Positions 37,081 to 47,935 of a stretch of DNA of 64,000 nt are shown in pieces. The DNA lies in assembly GCF_904849725.1 (NCBI RefSeq), contig NC_058520.1, positions 533,252,083 through 533,316,082 on the forward strand. Direction: 5' to 3'. A program made the translations under genes and the position numbers. The notes under the pieces are model-generated. The model was not told the DNA's origin, did not search any database, and worked only from the letters and a program-made list of their open reading frames with translations. Positions within the stretch are counted from its first letter, which is position 1, and every line of letters begins with the position of its first letter. The DNA comes from Hordeum vulgare subsp. vulgare. Its lineage: Eukaryota; Streptophyta; Magnoliopsida; Poales; Poaceae.

Positions 37081-37830
37081 TCACACAAAAGACAAGAATT
37101 GAAGCACAACGGGAGCATCATAAAGCATTTGAAAATCACATCTAAGTCTAACATACTTCCTATGCATAGGCATTTTATAGGAAAATAGATTGTCAAGACA
37201 ACCAATAGTTGCCATATGCAAGGAAGAAGAAAGAGACAATAGTAATCTCCATATAACGAGAGGTAACTTTGTGATATGAAAGTTTCTACCACCATATTTT
37301 CCTCTCTCATAATAATTACATGTGGGATCATATTGGAATTCAACAATGTAACTATAACATAGGATATTCTTTTCATGATCCACATGCATGCAAAGTTGAT
37401 GCTCTTCAAAAATAATGGGATTATCATTAACTAAAGTCATGACGTCTCCAAACCCACTTTCAATAAAATTGCAAATATCATATTCATCATGAGGCTTGAA
37501 CAAATTTTCAAGATCATAAGAAAGATCATCACCCCAATCATGATTATTGCAACAAGTAGGGGGACATAGCAAAACTAGCATCCCCAAGCTTAGGGTTTTG
37601 CATATTTTTAGCATGATTGTCACTAATAGGATTTATAGTGAAACCATTGCAATCATGCTTTTCATTCAAGGAGCCCTCGTGAATCACTTCATAAGTTTCT
37701 TCATCACGATTTTCAGATTCACGCATCTCAAGCAAAACTCCATAAAGATAGTCAAGTGCACTCAATTCACTAGCAATTGGTTCCACATAAGTGGGTTCTT
37801 AAAGAGATTAGCAAGTGGATGAGGATCCAT
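37081..37830 (-). pseudogene. Element E unclassified retrotransposon ORF, broken
   Basis: The likely start is the ATG at 37830 (MDPHPLANLFKN). Frame breaks near 37785 and 37560 divide it, so the protein is read from three frames (EPIASELSALDYLYGVLLE, then SYDLENLFKPHDEYDICN, then YYERGKYGGRNFHITKLP). A hydrophobic stretch near the C-terminus (LVIWRLLLSLSSSLHMA) could be a membrane segment. I recall similar products as frequent hypothetical proteins in Triticeae gypsy elements, but I know of no demonstrated function. It takes the position directly after the leader where D has gag. An envelope-like role is only a guess. Confidence 0.6.
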
Positions 37831-38092
37831 ATCACTAGATTTTCAGCAAGCGAAGATGCAAGCATATTGAAGGCACATAACACACAAGCAACGGAAAGGC
37901 AAACGAGAGAAAAGGGCGAATCAAAAAGGCAAACGAAAAAGGCAAATGAGAAAGGCAAAAGAAAACGGCAAATGTGAAGTGGGGGAGAGGAAAACGAGAG
38001 GCCACTGGCAAAAAAGTAAATGCAAGAGATGAGTTTGTGAGACCTACTTGGATAGATCTCTCCTTCCCAGGCAACAGCGCTAGAAATACTTC

Positions 38093-39703
38093 TGCTACTG
38101 CAACAAAAGACCTTCCAATGGCGCCAAAAACATGCTGTCGGCACCAGGAATCCTTCTGCTACGGCTACGCCTTAAGGGACTTCCTAGGCAAATATGCAAA
38201 GGATTTCCCCCGTGGCCCTGGAGCCTTGTGTTGGTGTTCCCTCAAAGCGGAAAGGGTGATGTAGCGCAGCGGTGGTAAGTATTTCCCTCAGTTTGAGAAC
38301 CAAGGTATCGATCCAGTGAAGGAGTATCTCAAGTGCCTGCACAAACACAAAAAGCTTTCTCCCAACGCTATGAAGGGGTTTTCAATCCCTTATAGATTAT
38401 TCGCCAAGTGAGAACTGAAAGCAACAAAGCAACAAAGCAAAGTAAAAGCGAAAGCGGAAACGTATGTGTGAATAGACCCGGGGGCCGTAGTGTTCACTAG
38501 TGGCTTCTCTCATGAAAGCAAGTAGACGGTGGGTGAACAAATTACTGTCAAGCAATTGATCGAACTGCGCAAAGTCGTGACATCATCTATGGCAATGATT
38601 ATATCTATATGCATCACGTCCAAAACAAGTAGACCGATGCTTTCTGCATCTACTACTATTACTCCACACGTCGACCGCTATCCAGCATGCATCTAGTGTA
38701 TTAAGTCCAAAAGAACAGAGTAACGCATTAAGCAAGATGACATGATGTAGATGGACAATCTCATATCTACGAAAAATCCCACCTTGTTACCCTTGATGGC
38801 AACTACACGATGTGTGCCTTGCTGCCCCTACTGTCACTGGGAAAGGTCACCACACGGTAAGAACCCAAAACCAAGCACTTCTCCCATTGCAAGAATCATA
38901 GATCTAGTCGGCCAAACAAAACCCAAGAGTCGGAGAGACTTACAAGGATATCAAATAATGCATATAAGAAATCAGCAAAGACTCAAATATATATCATAGA
39001 TAATCTGATCACAAATCCACAATTCATCAAATCTCGACAAACACACCGCCAAAGAGGATTACATCGGATAGATCTCCATGAAGATCATGGAGAACTTTGT
39101 ATTGAAGATCCAAGAGAGAGAAGAAGCCATCTAGCTACTAACTACGGACCCGTAGGTCTGAAGTGAACTACTCACGAGTCATTGGAGGGGCGATGATGTT
39201 GATGTAGAAGCCCTCCAACTCCAAAGTCCCCTCCGGCAGGGCACCGGGAAGGGTCTCCAGATGAGATCTCGCGAAAACGGAAGCTTCCGGTGGCGGAAAA
39301 GTATTTTCATGGATCCCTAGATTTTTTTCTGTATTTTAGGGAATATATAGGCGAAGGAGCTAGGTCAGGGGTGCGCCAGGGAGGCCACAAGCCTGCCATC
39401 CGCCGCCCCCTGGTGGTGGATAGGGGGCTTGTGGGCTCCCTGTAGCCCTCCTGGCTTGGCCCACAAGCCCCTTGATCTTCTTCCGTTCGGGAAAAATTTA
39501 TTTCGGGGATTTTATTCCGTTTGGACTCCGTTCCAAAATCAGATCTGAAAAGAGCCAAAAACACAGAAAAAACAGGAACTCGCACTTGGCACTGAATTAA
39601 TAAGTTAGTCCCAAAAAGATATAAAAGGTACATAAAACATCCAAAGATGACAAGATAACAACATGAAACCATCAAAAATTATAGATACGTTTGAGACGTA
39701 TCA
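38093..39703 (-). repeat. Element E 5' LTR
   Basis: It pairs with 32780-34392. A degraded tRNA-Asp-type primer site (GGCAACAGCGCTA on the plus strand) lies at about 38066-38082, ten bases inside the LTR edge. Confidence 0.9.
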
Positions 39704-41657
39704 CTCCCCCAAGCTTAAAGCCTTGCTTGTCCTCAAGCAACTCAGTTGACAAACTGAGAGAGACAAAAGTAAAACTTTGACGAACTGTGTTTGATCTTGT
39801 TGTTGCAACTATGTCTAACTCACAACCAGAACTTCAGCAAAATCACAATCAAACCGCATAAGCAAATGACGTCTAGGTCTCACGTTAAACTCATATCAAT
39901 GGAATAATCAACTAGCGAGCAAATAATAATAAGTCTCGAACGTCAAGACTTCGATCAAAACAACATGAAGCAGTACAAATAGATGGTATCTCGCTAGCTC
40001 TTTCTGAGACAGCAAAACATAAATGTAGAGCAACTTCAAAGACCAAGGGCTTACTAAACATTGTAATTCAAAGCAATGAAGATCCAGTCATAGTCATACT
40101 CAACACAGTTAATAGAAAAGCATAAAAATGACATAGGTGCTTTCGTAAGAGGAGGATGACTCAACTGGAACATAAATAGACAGGCCCTTCGCAGAGGGAA
40201 GCATTGATTTGCAGAGGTGCCAGAGCTCAAGCTTTGAAAACAAAGATTATAATTTTGGGTGGCATGCTTTCATTGTCAACGCAATGACTAAGAGTCCTCA
40301 ACATCTTCCACGCTACACATGCTATAGGCGGTTCCCAAACAGAAAAGTAAAGTTTTGACTCCCCCACCACCAATCAATCACACTCCACGGCTAGCCAAAT
40401 CCTCGGGTACCGTCCATACCAACATAAATCCTAGGGGATTTTTGTTTGCAATTATCTTTTCGATTTGAGTATGGAACTGGGAATTCCAATTAGCGGCCCC
40501 TTTCTCGTGAATGATAGTGAATAAACACATATCGAGGATAACACACCTAGCATGGAAGATACCAATAGCCCCCTATCACCACATGAGCGGGTCCGGCATG
40601 CAAAACAGATTATTCCTTGAAGGTTAAGAGAGTGGCACATGCAAATTTACTTGGAACGACAGGTAGATACCGCACATAGGTAGGTATGGTGGACTCATAA
40701 GGCACAACTTTTGGTTGATGGAGGTGGATGCACAAGCAGTATTCCCGCTTAGTACAAGTGAAGGCTAGCAAAAGACTGGGAAGCGACCAACTAGAGAGCG
40801 ACAACAGTCATCAAAATGCATTGAGATTAACCAACATTGAGTGCAAGCATGAGTAGGACATAAATCACCATGGACATGAACATCATACATGCTATGTTGA
40901 TTTTGTTTCAACTACATGCGTGAGCATGCGCCAAGTCAAGCGACTTGAAACATTCAAAGGAGGATACCATCTTATCATACTACATCATAGTCATCTCAAC
41001 ATTCATGTGGGCATCCAAGACAAACCATTATAAGCTCCTAGCTAAATAAGCATGGCATAAGCAACTATGATCTCTAAGTTGTCATTGCAAACATGTTTCT
41101 CTCACAACAAAGCTGAATCAGGCATGATGAGCTAGTCATATTTACAAAAACAAAATAGATCGAGTTCATACCAGCTTTTCCAGGCTTAGTCACTTCATCA
41201 TATATCATCATTATTGCCTTTCACTTACACGACCGAACGATGTGAACAATAATAAGCGTGCTCGTGCATTGGACTAAAGCTGGAATCTGCAGGCAAACAC
41301 AAAGGAGAAGACAAAGTAATATGGCTCTTTGAAAGCTAAACAGGTATTCATGCAAGAGCCACTAAACATTGTAACCAATATCTTCTACCTTGACCCAAAG
41401 AAAAAGAAAACTATCCACACGGGAAAGCTACCAAGAAGCAAAAGAAGAAAAAGAAAATATTTTTGGTTTTTTGAAACTAGACAGACACACAAAAAGAAAA
41501 CAAGAAAAAGAAAATAAACTAACATGGATGATACAGTGGCAAAGTGTGAACACCGGCTAACAAAGTGAAAGCATAAGCAAGAATGCAAGTCGGTGAGAAC
41601 ACTTACTGCCCCAAGCTTAGGCTTTTGGCCTAACTTGGTCTACTCCCAAGGATGGTC
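39704..41657 (-). other. Element C non-coding 3' internal region
   Basis: The stretch starts with the split polypurine tract (CCCCCAAGCTTAAAGCC on the plus strand). No coding motif is visible. A purine-rich low-complexity stretch (AAAAGAAGAAAAAGAAAA) lies at about 41395-41520. Confidence 0.7.
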
Positions 41658-42662
41658 CTAGCGAAACCCAAAATCATAATCGGGGTTATACGCGAGCGCT
41701 GCTGCCACTGCCTGAATAGCTGCCTCACGGAGACGAGCAACCTTTGCCTCCCTCTCATACTCCCCTGCCTCTCCTCTGGTTATGTAATATCTCTGTTTTA
41801 CCTGAAAGTCAAAGAAGGCAGGAGCAGGAAGGGTAATATGGAAAACACGCTGCCGGTTAAATAGCAATCGGTATAGGAGGGATTCATCATCCCTCTCAAG
41901 GAACTGGTAGCGTGTCATAGCGACGCGGTCAAGGAAAGTTGTATGGAGCGAGGGATCTCCTTCGTGGATGGGTACTCCAAGAAAATTTGCTATGCGAGGG
42001 GCATAGATACCACCAAAGAAGTCCCCTTCTATTGCATTCTTATTCAGCCTCCTTGCTATAATAGCTCCCATGTTGAAGCTTTTGTCACCTGTCACTGCGC
42101 TCTTAAGGATACTAAGGTCGGGTGCGCAGAGATGACAATGCTCAATCTTGCCATTAATACATCTGCCTATGAAGAGGGCAAAGTAATGCAAGGCAGGAAA
42201 ATGAATACTCCCGATGGTATTATGTGTAATATCTCTAGTTTCTCCAACTGTAATACCAGCGCAAAAATCTCTAACCGAAGATTTAGGAGGATCATTGAGG
42301 TTACCCCAAATAGGTATTTTGCAAATTCTACTGAAATCCTCTAAATCCATGGTATACGATTTATCATAGAGATCAAACAGTACCTACGGCTCACGGCCAG
42401 CTGAAAATTTGAACCTACGAACAAAAGAGGCAGTGAGAGCAACATACTGTTCACATTTATCGGAGATGAATTCTTCGAGTCTGATGTTCCGAACAAATGC
42501 ATCAAACTCATCTTTGAAACCTGCCTCAATCATAAATTCATCAGAAGGCCATTCACATGGTTGTACCTGCGCGTCCCTTGGTTGGTAAGGATCAGGCTCC
42601 CGAATCGAAAGACGGGGACCTCTCTTGCTTGAGGAACCACCATGAAAGTTTCTCCTGAACAT
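41658..42662 (-). pseudogene. Element C Athila ORF1-like protein, frameshifted
   Basis: Two pieces in different frames form one product: 42384-42662 (MFRRNFHGGSSSKRGPRL..., 92 residues) and 41658-42350 (MDLEDFSRICKIPIWGN..., 230 residues). The join near 42350-42390 needs a frame change. The second piece has the pattern I associate with plant gypsy ORF1-like proteins (FSRICKIP near the start, then FPALHYFALFIGRCINGK, GAIIARRL, GGIYAPRIANFLGVPIH). It lies downstream of protease, where a full-length gypsy would carry RT and integrase or an extra ORF. I do not know its biochemical role. Its presence without RT suggests either internal deletion or a stable non-autonomous form. Confidence 0.6.
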
Positions 42663-43019
42663 CTTCCTTTTCTGAAATTTTCAGTGACCCAAAAGAAAGG
42701 TGAACAAGGTTCACTAAACTTGTAGAAACTACTCCCACAAGTGCCTAGAGACCATATTACGCATCAAAACTACTTGGGACCAGCTAGAATCAGCATGCAA
42801 AGCTCAAGAACATGGTCACCAAGGCAGCAAAAATACGCGGAGTATAAGGCACTAGAGCAAAAACTAATTGGACCAATGGAGGAGTCACTTACCAAGGAGT
42901 AATTTCCCCAAAACAGTTCGGAGAACGGTGATTTGAGCAAAGAGATCGAAAATCCCAGCAAGAGGAGCAAGAACACGGGTTTGAGCTATGAAACGATTTT
43001 TTCTGGAGGTAGGAGAACC

Positions 43020-43300
43020 AGATGAGAGCAAGAATTAGTGGAGGGGGTGCCTGTGAGCCCCACAAGCCTGGGTGGCGCGGCCAAGGGGGTGCCCGTGCCC
43101 CTAGGGCTTGTGGCCCACTGGTGTGGGCCCCAGACAGACTCTTTGTCCCAGTATTTTTCAAATATTCCAGAAAAAATCATACTAGATTTTCACAACGTTC
43201 GGAGAACTTTTATTTTCGGGGTACTTTTCTACCAGACGATAAAACAGAAAACAGGGAAAACTAAACTAAACCTATCGTTTTTCTTCTAAGCAACCTAAAG
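43020..43300 (-). repeat. LTR-like segment inside element C
   Basis: The segment shares ordered blocks with the LTR of C at 47560-47760: GGGCTTGTGGCCCACTGG, a CAGGTATTTTTC-like block, TTCCAGAAAAA and GGAGAACTTTTATTT. It lies between protease and the ORF1-like gene. The LTR's TATA region has no clear counterpart here. Confidence 0.6.
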
Positions 43301-43443
43301 TGAAAGCTTGGAACAGAGGTTTGTGACTCCTCGATTCATCCATCTCATGGTCATCGAAAGAAATCCGTCAATGGGGTTGATCAAATCCCCTCGACAAAAC
43401 TTTCTCGAATCGCAAAAGAGAACGGAGAATTTCCGAATAGTCA

Positions 43444-43888
43444 CTAAGTCACCTCAATGGGGATGTGTATCTCCCCAACAAGCAAATCATACTTCATCTT
43501 GACACGAGGAATAGGGCATTCAAAGCTCCCAATAAGAACCGATGAAGTTTTTTCGATAACATTGATGCAATGTACTCGATATTGTTTCTTCGGAAAGTGC
43601 ACCGTATGCTCATTACCATTGACATGGAAAGTGACATTGCCTTTGTTGCAATCTATAACAGCCCCTGTGGTGTTTAAAAAGGGTCTTCCGAGGATGACAG
43701 CCATGGCATCGTCCTTGGGAATATCCAAGATAACAAAGTCTGTTAAGATAGTGGTGTTAGCAACCATAACAGGCACATCCTCGCAAATGCCGATAGGGAA
43801 ATCAGTTGATTTGTCGGCCATTTGGAGAGAGATTTCAGTGGGTGTGAACATATCCAGTTCAAGTCTACGATAAAGAGAGAGAGAGAGG
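43444..43888 (-). pseudogene. Element C protease, C-terminal part
   Basis: The meaningful part begins at YRRLELDMFTPTEISLQMAD and contains the conserved VILGRPFLNTTGAVID block and GNVTFHVNG. It ends with a natural-looking stop at 43444. The N-terminal half of the protease is in the preceding frame, and the break falls in a CT run at 43874-43888. The upstream translation of this frame (44040 to about 43890) is out-of-frame shadow of gag. Confidence 0.85.
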
Positions 43889-45652
43889 CATAACACTAAC
43901 ACCGGCTTCAAGGTCGCATAAAGCAGTTCTAACATAGTTACCTTTAATGGAGCAAGGTATAGTGGACACACCGGGATCACCAAGTTTCTTAGGAGTTCCA
44001 CCCTTGAAGGTATAATTGGCAAGCATGGCAGAGATCTCAAGATCAGGTATCCTCCTCTTATTAGTCACAGTATCTTTCATGTACTTGGCATAGGGAGACA
44101 TTTTGAGCATATCTGTCAAATGCATTTGCAGAAAGACAGGTCTCATCATCTCAACGAAGCGCTCAAAATCCTCATCATCCTTTTTCTTGGATGGTTTGGG
44201 AGGAAAGGGCATAGGTTTCTGGACCCATGGCTCCCTTTCTTTACCATGCTTCCTAGCAGCGAATTCATTCTTATCGTATCTCTTATTCTTAGGATGTGGG
44301 TTATCAAGATCAACTGGTTCAATCTCCACATCCATTTCATTGCTAGGTTGAGCATCAAGATGAACATCACCATTGATATCATCATTAGGCTCATGTTCAT
44401 CACCAGATTGTGTCTCAGCATCACAGACAGAGGCATCGTTTGGACTCTCAGGTGTAGCAGCAACAGGGTTGCTAGCGTGCAGGTCCCTATCATCTTTCTT
44501 CTTCTTTCTAGGATGACTAGGTGCATCAGTGCTAACTCCTTGAGACTCTTGTTCAACTCTCTTCGGATGACCCTGAGGATACAGAGGTTCCTGGGTCATT
44601 CTACCGCCTCTAGTAACGACTCTGACAGAATTGTCATTCAACTCGTTGAGCAAGTCATTCTGAGCTTTAGGTACTTGTTCTACCTGAGTAGTAACCATAG
44701 AGGCATGTTTACTCAAGAGCTTAAGATCATTGACATTTCTGTCCACACAAGCACTTAAATGACTAAGCATACGAGCATACTTTTCCAATTGTCTGCTAAC
44801 ATAATCGTTGAAACTCTGTTGTTTGGCAACAAAGTTATCAAATTCATCCAGGCATAAGCTAGCAGGTTTATCGAAAGGAATATCACTCTCATCAAACCTA
44901 CGCAGATAATTTACTTTTACTAGCTGTATCGGGTTATCGAGACCATGGATCTCTTCGATAGGTGGTAGATTTTTGACATCTTCAGATTTAATGCCTTTCT
45001 CTCGCATAGATTTCTTGGCTTCTTGCATATCTTCAGGACTGAGGAATAGAATACCTCTTTTCTTTGGAGTTGGCTTAGGAGGTGGTTCGGGAATAGTCCA
45101 AGCATTCTCATTGCACAAGATGTTATTCAATAGAATTTCAGCTTGTGCTACGGTCCGTTCCCTAAAAACACTACCGACACAACTATCTAGGTGGTCTTTA
45201 GAAGCATCGATAAGTCCATTATAGAAGATATCAAGTATTTCATTCTTCTCAAGAGGGTGATCAGGCAAAGCATTCAGTAGCTGGATAAGCCTCCACCAAG
45301 CTTGTGGGAGACTCTCTTCTTCAGCTTGAGCAAAGTTGTATATTTCCTGCAAGGCAGCTTGCTTCTTATGGGCAGGGAAATATTTTTCAGAGAAGTAGTA
45401 GACCATATCCTGGGGGCTACGCACACAACCAGGAGCAAGAGAAGTGAACCAGGTCTTAGCATCATCCTTTAGCGAGAAAGGAAACAGCTTGAGCATGTAG
45501 TAGTGACGGATCTTTTCCTCACTAGTGAATAGGGTGGCTATATCGTGCAGTTTGGTAAGATGGGCTACAACCGTTTCAGACTCATAACCGTGAAAAGGAT
45601 CAGATTCGACCAGAGTGATTAACCCAGGGTCGACAGATAGCCGAAGTGGCAA
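43865..45652 (-). pseudogene. Element C gag and N-terminal half of protease
   Basis: The 595-residue frame carries the gag core at about 56-69 (LFPFSLKDDAKTWF) and the IFYNGL block. A long charged, Lys/Asp/Glu-rich linker follows (about 350-500), with a basic run RKKKKDD. The frame ends in the protease active-site region, where ALCDLEAGVSVMP (D at about 580) has E in place of the usual G of the D-[LTS]-G site. Both the substitution and the following frameshift would inactivate protease. Upstream it joins 45600-46214 by another one-base frame change near 45640. Confidence 0.88.
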
Positions 45653-46214
45653 ACTTCGGGTCGTATTTTATCCTAGCGTTCAGAGATTTTTCTTTCCACT
45701 TGCGCAGAAGTTTCTCAACATCATAGCTATCCTTACACGCAAGAAAGTCCTCAGCTATCTCTCCCTCCATAACATAGCGCGTATCAGGCATAACATGCAA
45801 TTCAGGCATAGTAGCAGGTTCTACTTCAATAGTATCAGCAGTTTTAGAAGTATCATCACATCTAGCAACAACTCTAGCAATTTGTGCATCAAGGAATGCA
45901 CCAAGTGGCAAAGCAGTATCAGGCATAGCATCATCATGCATAGTATCAAGCATAGCATCATCAGGCATAGTATCAAGCATAGCATCATCAGGCACAGTAG
46001 AAAGCATAGCATCATAAGCATCATGGGAAGCATAAGTAGCATCATCAAGCACATGCGACATATCAAGATTTCTAGCAGGAGGCGAAGTCGCACGCTTACT
46101 CAAAACTGAAGGTGAATCAAGTGTAGAGCTAGATGGCAGTTCCTTACCTCTCCTCGTAGTGGAAGGAAGGATTTTAGTTCTTGGATCTTTCGGATTCCTC
46201 ATAGTGATCAGCAT
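45600..46214 (-). pseudogene. Element C gag N-terminal part
   Basis: The ATG at 46214 (MLITMRNPKDPRTKILPSTT) is the first in frame after the primer site and opens a 204-residue frame. The middle holds in-frame repeats of a nine-residue motif DDAMLDTMP. The end (RIKYDPKFATSAICR) runs into a frame change near 45640, after which the gag core continues in the next frame. No function is known for this N-terminal region. Confidence 0.8.
45920..46015. repeat. 27-nt in-frame minisatellite in element C gag
   Basis: About three and a half diverged copies of a 27-base unit containing GCATAGCATCATCAGGCATA. The unit length is a multiple of three, so copy changes would keep the gag frame. Confidence 0.85.
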
Positions 46215-46253
46215 ACGTCAATCCCAAGTGACTCAGAGAATATAGATGTGCCT

Positions 46254-46270
46254 CCCCGGCAACAGCGCCA
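46254..46270 (-). other. Element C primer binding site (tRNA-Asp type)
   Basis: The minus strand reads TGGCGCTGTTGCCGGGG, one mismatch from the tRNA-Asp complement used by Athila-type elements. It lies 11 bases inside the 5' LTR edge. Confidence 0.8.
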
Positions 46271-46281
46271 GAAAAAAGCCT

Positions 46282-47870
46282 TGATGTCCCACAAGAGTAT
46301 GGGATCGCAGCAGTTTTCGAGGGTAGAGTATTCGACCCAAATTTGTTGATTCGCCAAGACGAGAAGCGAAAGAATATTCTCAAGTATTAGCAGCTGAATG
46401 TGTCAGATTCAACCACACTTGAAAGATTAGTGTCTCCAAGCAAAGTATCAGTAGCAAGGTAGTATGATAGCAACGGTGCCAGAAACAATCTGTTGACGGC
46501 AAACTATTCCTAACTGTTGTATCAATGGCGCCAGCACGTTGACGGGGGATTATTCTTGAGAAGAATGCTTCCCCGCCTACGGCTCCAACAAAGTCTTGCA
46601 ACAAGTAACAGCGGGGTAGCAAGGAACAGCAGTAGCAGCAACAACAAAGTAACAGCAATAGCAACAGTAGCAGCAAAGTAGCCCAATCCCTTTTGTAGCA
46701 AGGGACAAGCCTAGACAAAGTAACGTAGCGAGAATCAGTAGTAAAAGACTCGTACGCAGTGGATCGGTGATGGATGAGTATGACGGATGTGATTCATCAT
46801 GTAATAGCTATAACACGGAGAGATATGTAACTAGCTCCCATTCGTCAATCTAATGTAGGCATGTATTCCGTATGTAGTCATACGTGCTTAGGGAAAAGAA
46901 CTTGCATGACATCTATTGTCCATCCCTCCCATGGCAGCGGGGCCCTAATGGAAACTACGGGATATTAAGATTCTCCTTTTAATAAAGAACCGGACCAACG
47001 CATTAACACGCGGTGAATACATGAACTCCTCATACTATGGTCATCTCCGGGAGTGGTTCCGGCTATTGTCACTCCGGGGTTGCCGGGTCATAACACATAG
47101 TAGGTGACTACAACTTGCAAGATAGGATCTAAAACACACATATATTGGCGACAACATAATAGGTTTAGATCTGAAATCATGGCACTCGGGCCCTAGTGAC
47201 AAGCATTAAGCATAGCGAAGTAGTAGCAACATCAATCTAGAACATAGTGGATACTAGGGATCAATCCCCGTCAAGAACTAACTCGATTACATGATAGATC
47301 TCATCCAACTCATCACCGTCCAGCAAGCCTATGATGAGATTACTCACGAACGATGAAGAGCATCATGGAATTGTCGATGGAGAAAGATTGATGATGACGA
47401 TGGCGACGACTTCCACTCTCCGGAGCCCGAAACGGACTCCAGATCTGCCCTCCAGATGAAGAACTGGATGTGGTGGCGCCTCCGTATCGCAGAACGCGAT
47501 GAAACCTTCTCTCTGATTTTTTTCCAAGCGAAACGGAAGATATAGAGCTGAGTTTGGGGGCGGTGGTGCCACGTGGGCCCCACAATCCCTCACGGCACGG
47601 CCATAGGGGGTGGCTGCGGCCTGTGGGCTTGTGGCCCACTGGCACGCCCCCTCCGGTGGATCTTTGCGCAGGTATTTTTCTTTTGTTCCAGAAAAATCTC
47701 CATAAATTTTCAGGACATTCCGAGAACTTTTATTTCTGCACAAAAACAACACCATGGCAATTCTGCTGAAAACAGCGTCAGTCCGGGTTAGTTCCATTCA
47801 AATCATGCAAATTAGAGTCCAAAACAAGGGCAAAAGAGTTTGGAAAACTAGATACGATGGAGACGTATCA
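46282..47870 (-). repeat. Element C 5' LTR, uninterrupted
   Basis: The LTR is 1,589 bp. It shows the empty target site (GGGGTTGCCGGGTC near 47080) for the D insertion that split the partner LTR. Confidence 0.92.
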
Positions 47871-47935
47871 GATCCTCTCTCGGATTTCATGGCCTCGAGC
47901 CATTTGTCGGAATCCGGGCCCACTATCACTTCAGC
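47871..47935 (-). pseudogene. Copia pol fragment of about 20 codons
   Basis: The minus strand encodes EVIVGPDSDKWLEAMKSE, matching the Angela segment AMVGPDSNKWLEAMKSEIGS just before its RT domain. The fragment begins exactly at the right edge of element C and ends within 65 bases. No continuation is present at the other edge of C. Confidence 0.85.

Larger units (their letters stand above)
32780..39703 (-). mobile_element. Element E: short Athila-type element related to D
   Basis: The 6,924 bp element has LTRs at 32780-34392 (1,613 bp) and 38093-39703 (1,611 bp). The flanks CTCCG (32775-32779) and CTCCC (39704-39708) are a TSD with one mutation. It inserted one base away from the 3' LTR of C, inside C's polypurine tract. 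The internal 3.7 kb shares the 3' non-coding region of D, but in place of gag-protease it has a different, broken ORF at 37081-37830. There is no gag, protease, RT or integrase, so it is a non-autonomous family member. Confidence 0.88.
22877..47870 (-). mobile_element. Element C: Athila-type gypsy retrotransposon with gag-protease
   Basis: The LTRs at 22877-32773 (net 1,590 bp after removing D) and 46282-47870 (1,589 bp) begin TGATGTCCCA and end GTATCA on the plus strand. The minus orientation is set by a tRNA-Asp-type primer site at 46254-46270 and a tract AAGCTTGGGGGAG beside the 3' LTR, which element E split. The coding remnants in order are gag, protease and an Athila ORF1-like protein. 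No RT or integrase motif is seen, so it is non-autonomous or internally deleted. The flanks CACCC and GATCC do not match, so no TSD is visible. A short copia fragment lies at the right junction only, pointing to rearrangement after insertion. Confidence 0.88.

Noticed and set aside
44120..44758. 212-codon plus-strand frame opposite element C gag
   Set aside because: It is the antisense of the 595-codon gag frame with its characteristic gag core; the hydrophobic composition is a by-product.
45920..46015. Short regular repeats that could suggest a CRISPR-like array
   Set aside because: The 27-bp units are directly tandem without spacers, lie in a gag reading frame, and the genome is a plant.
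22877..47870. Treating the C 3' LTR halves as two separate truncated elements
   Set aside because: Removing D restores one LTR of 1,590 bp that matches the 1,589 bp partner, with the GTTGC duplication at the break.
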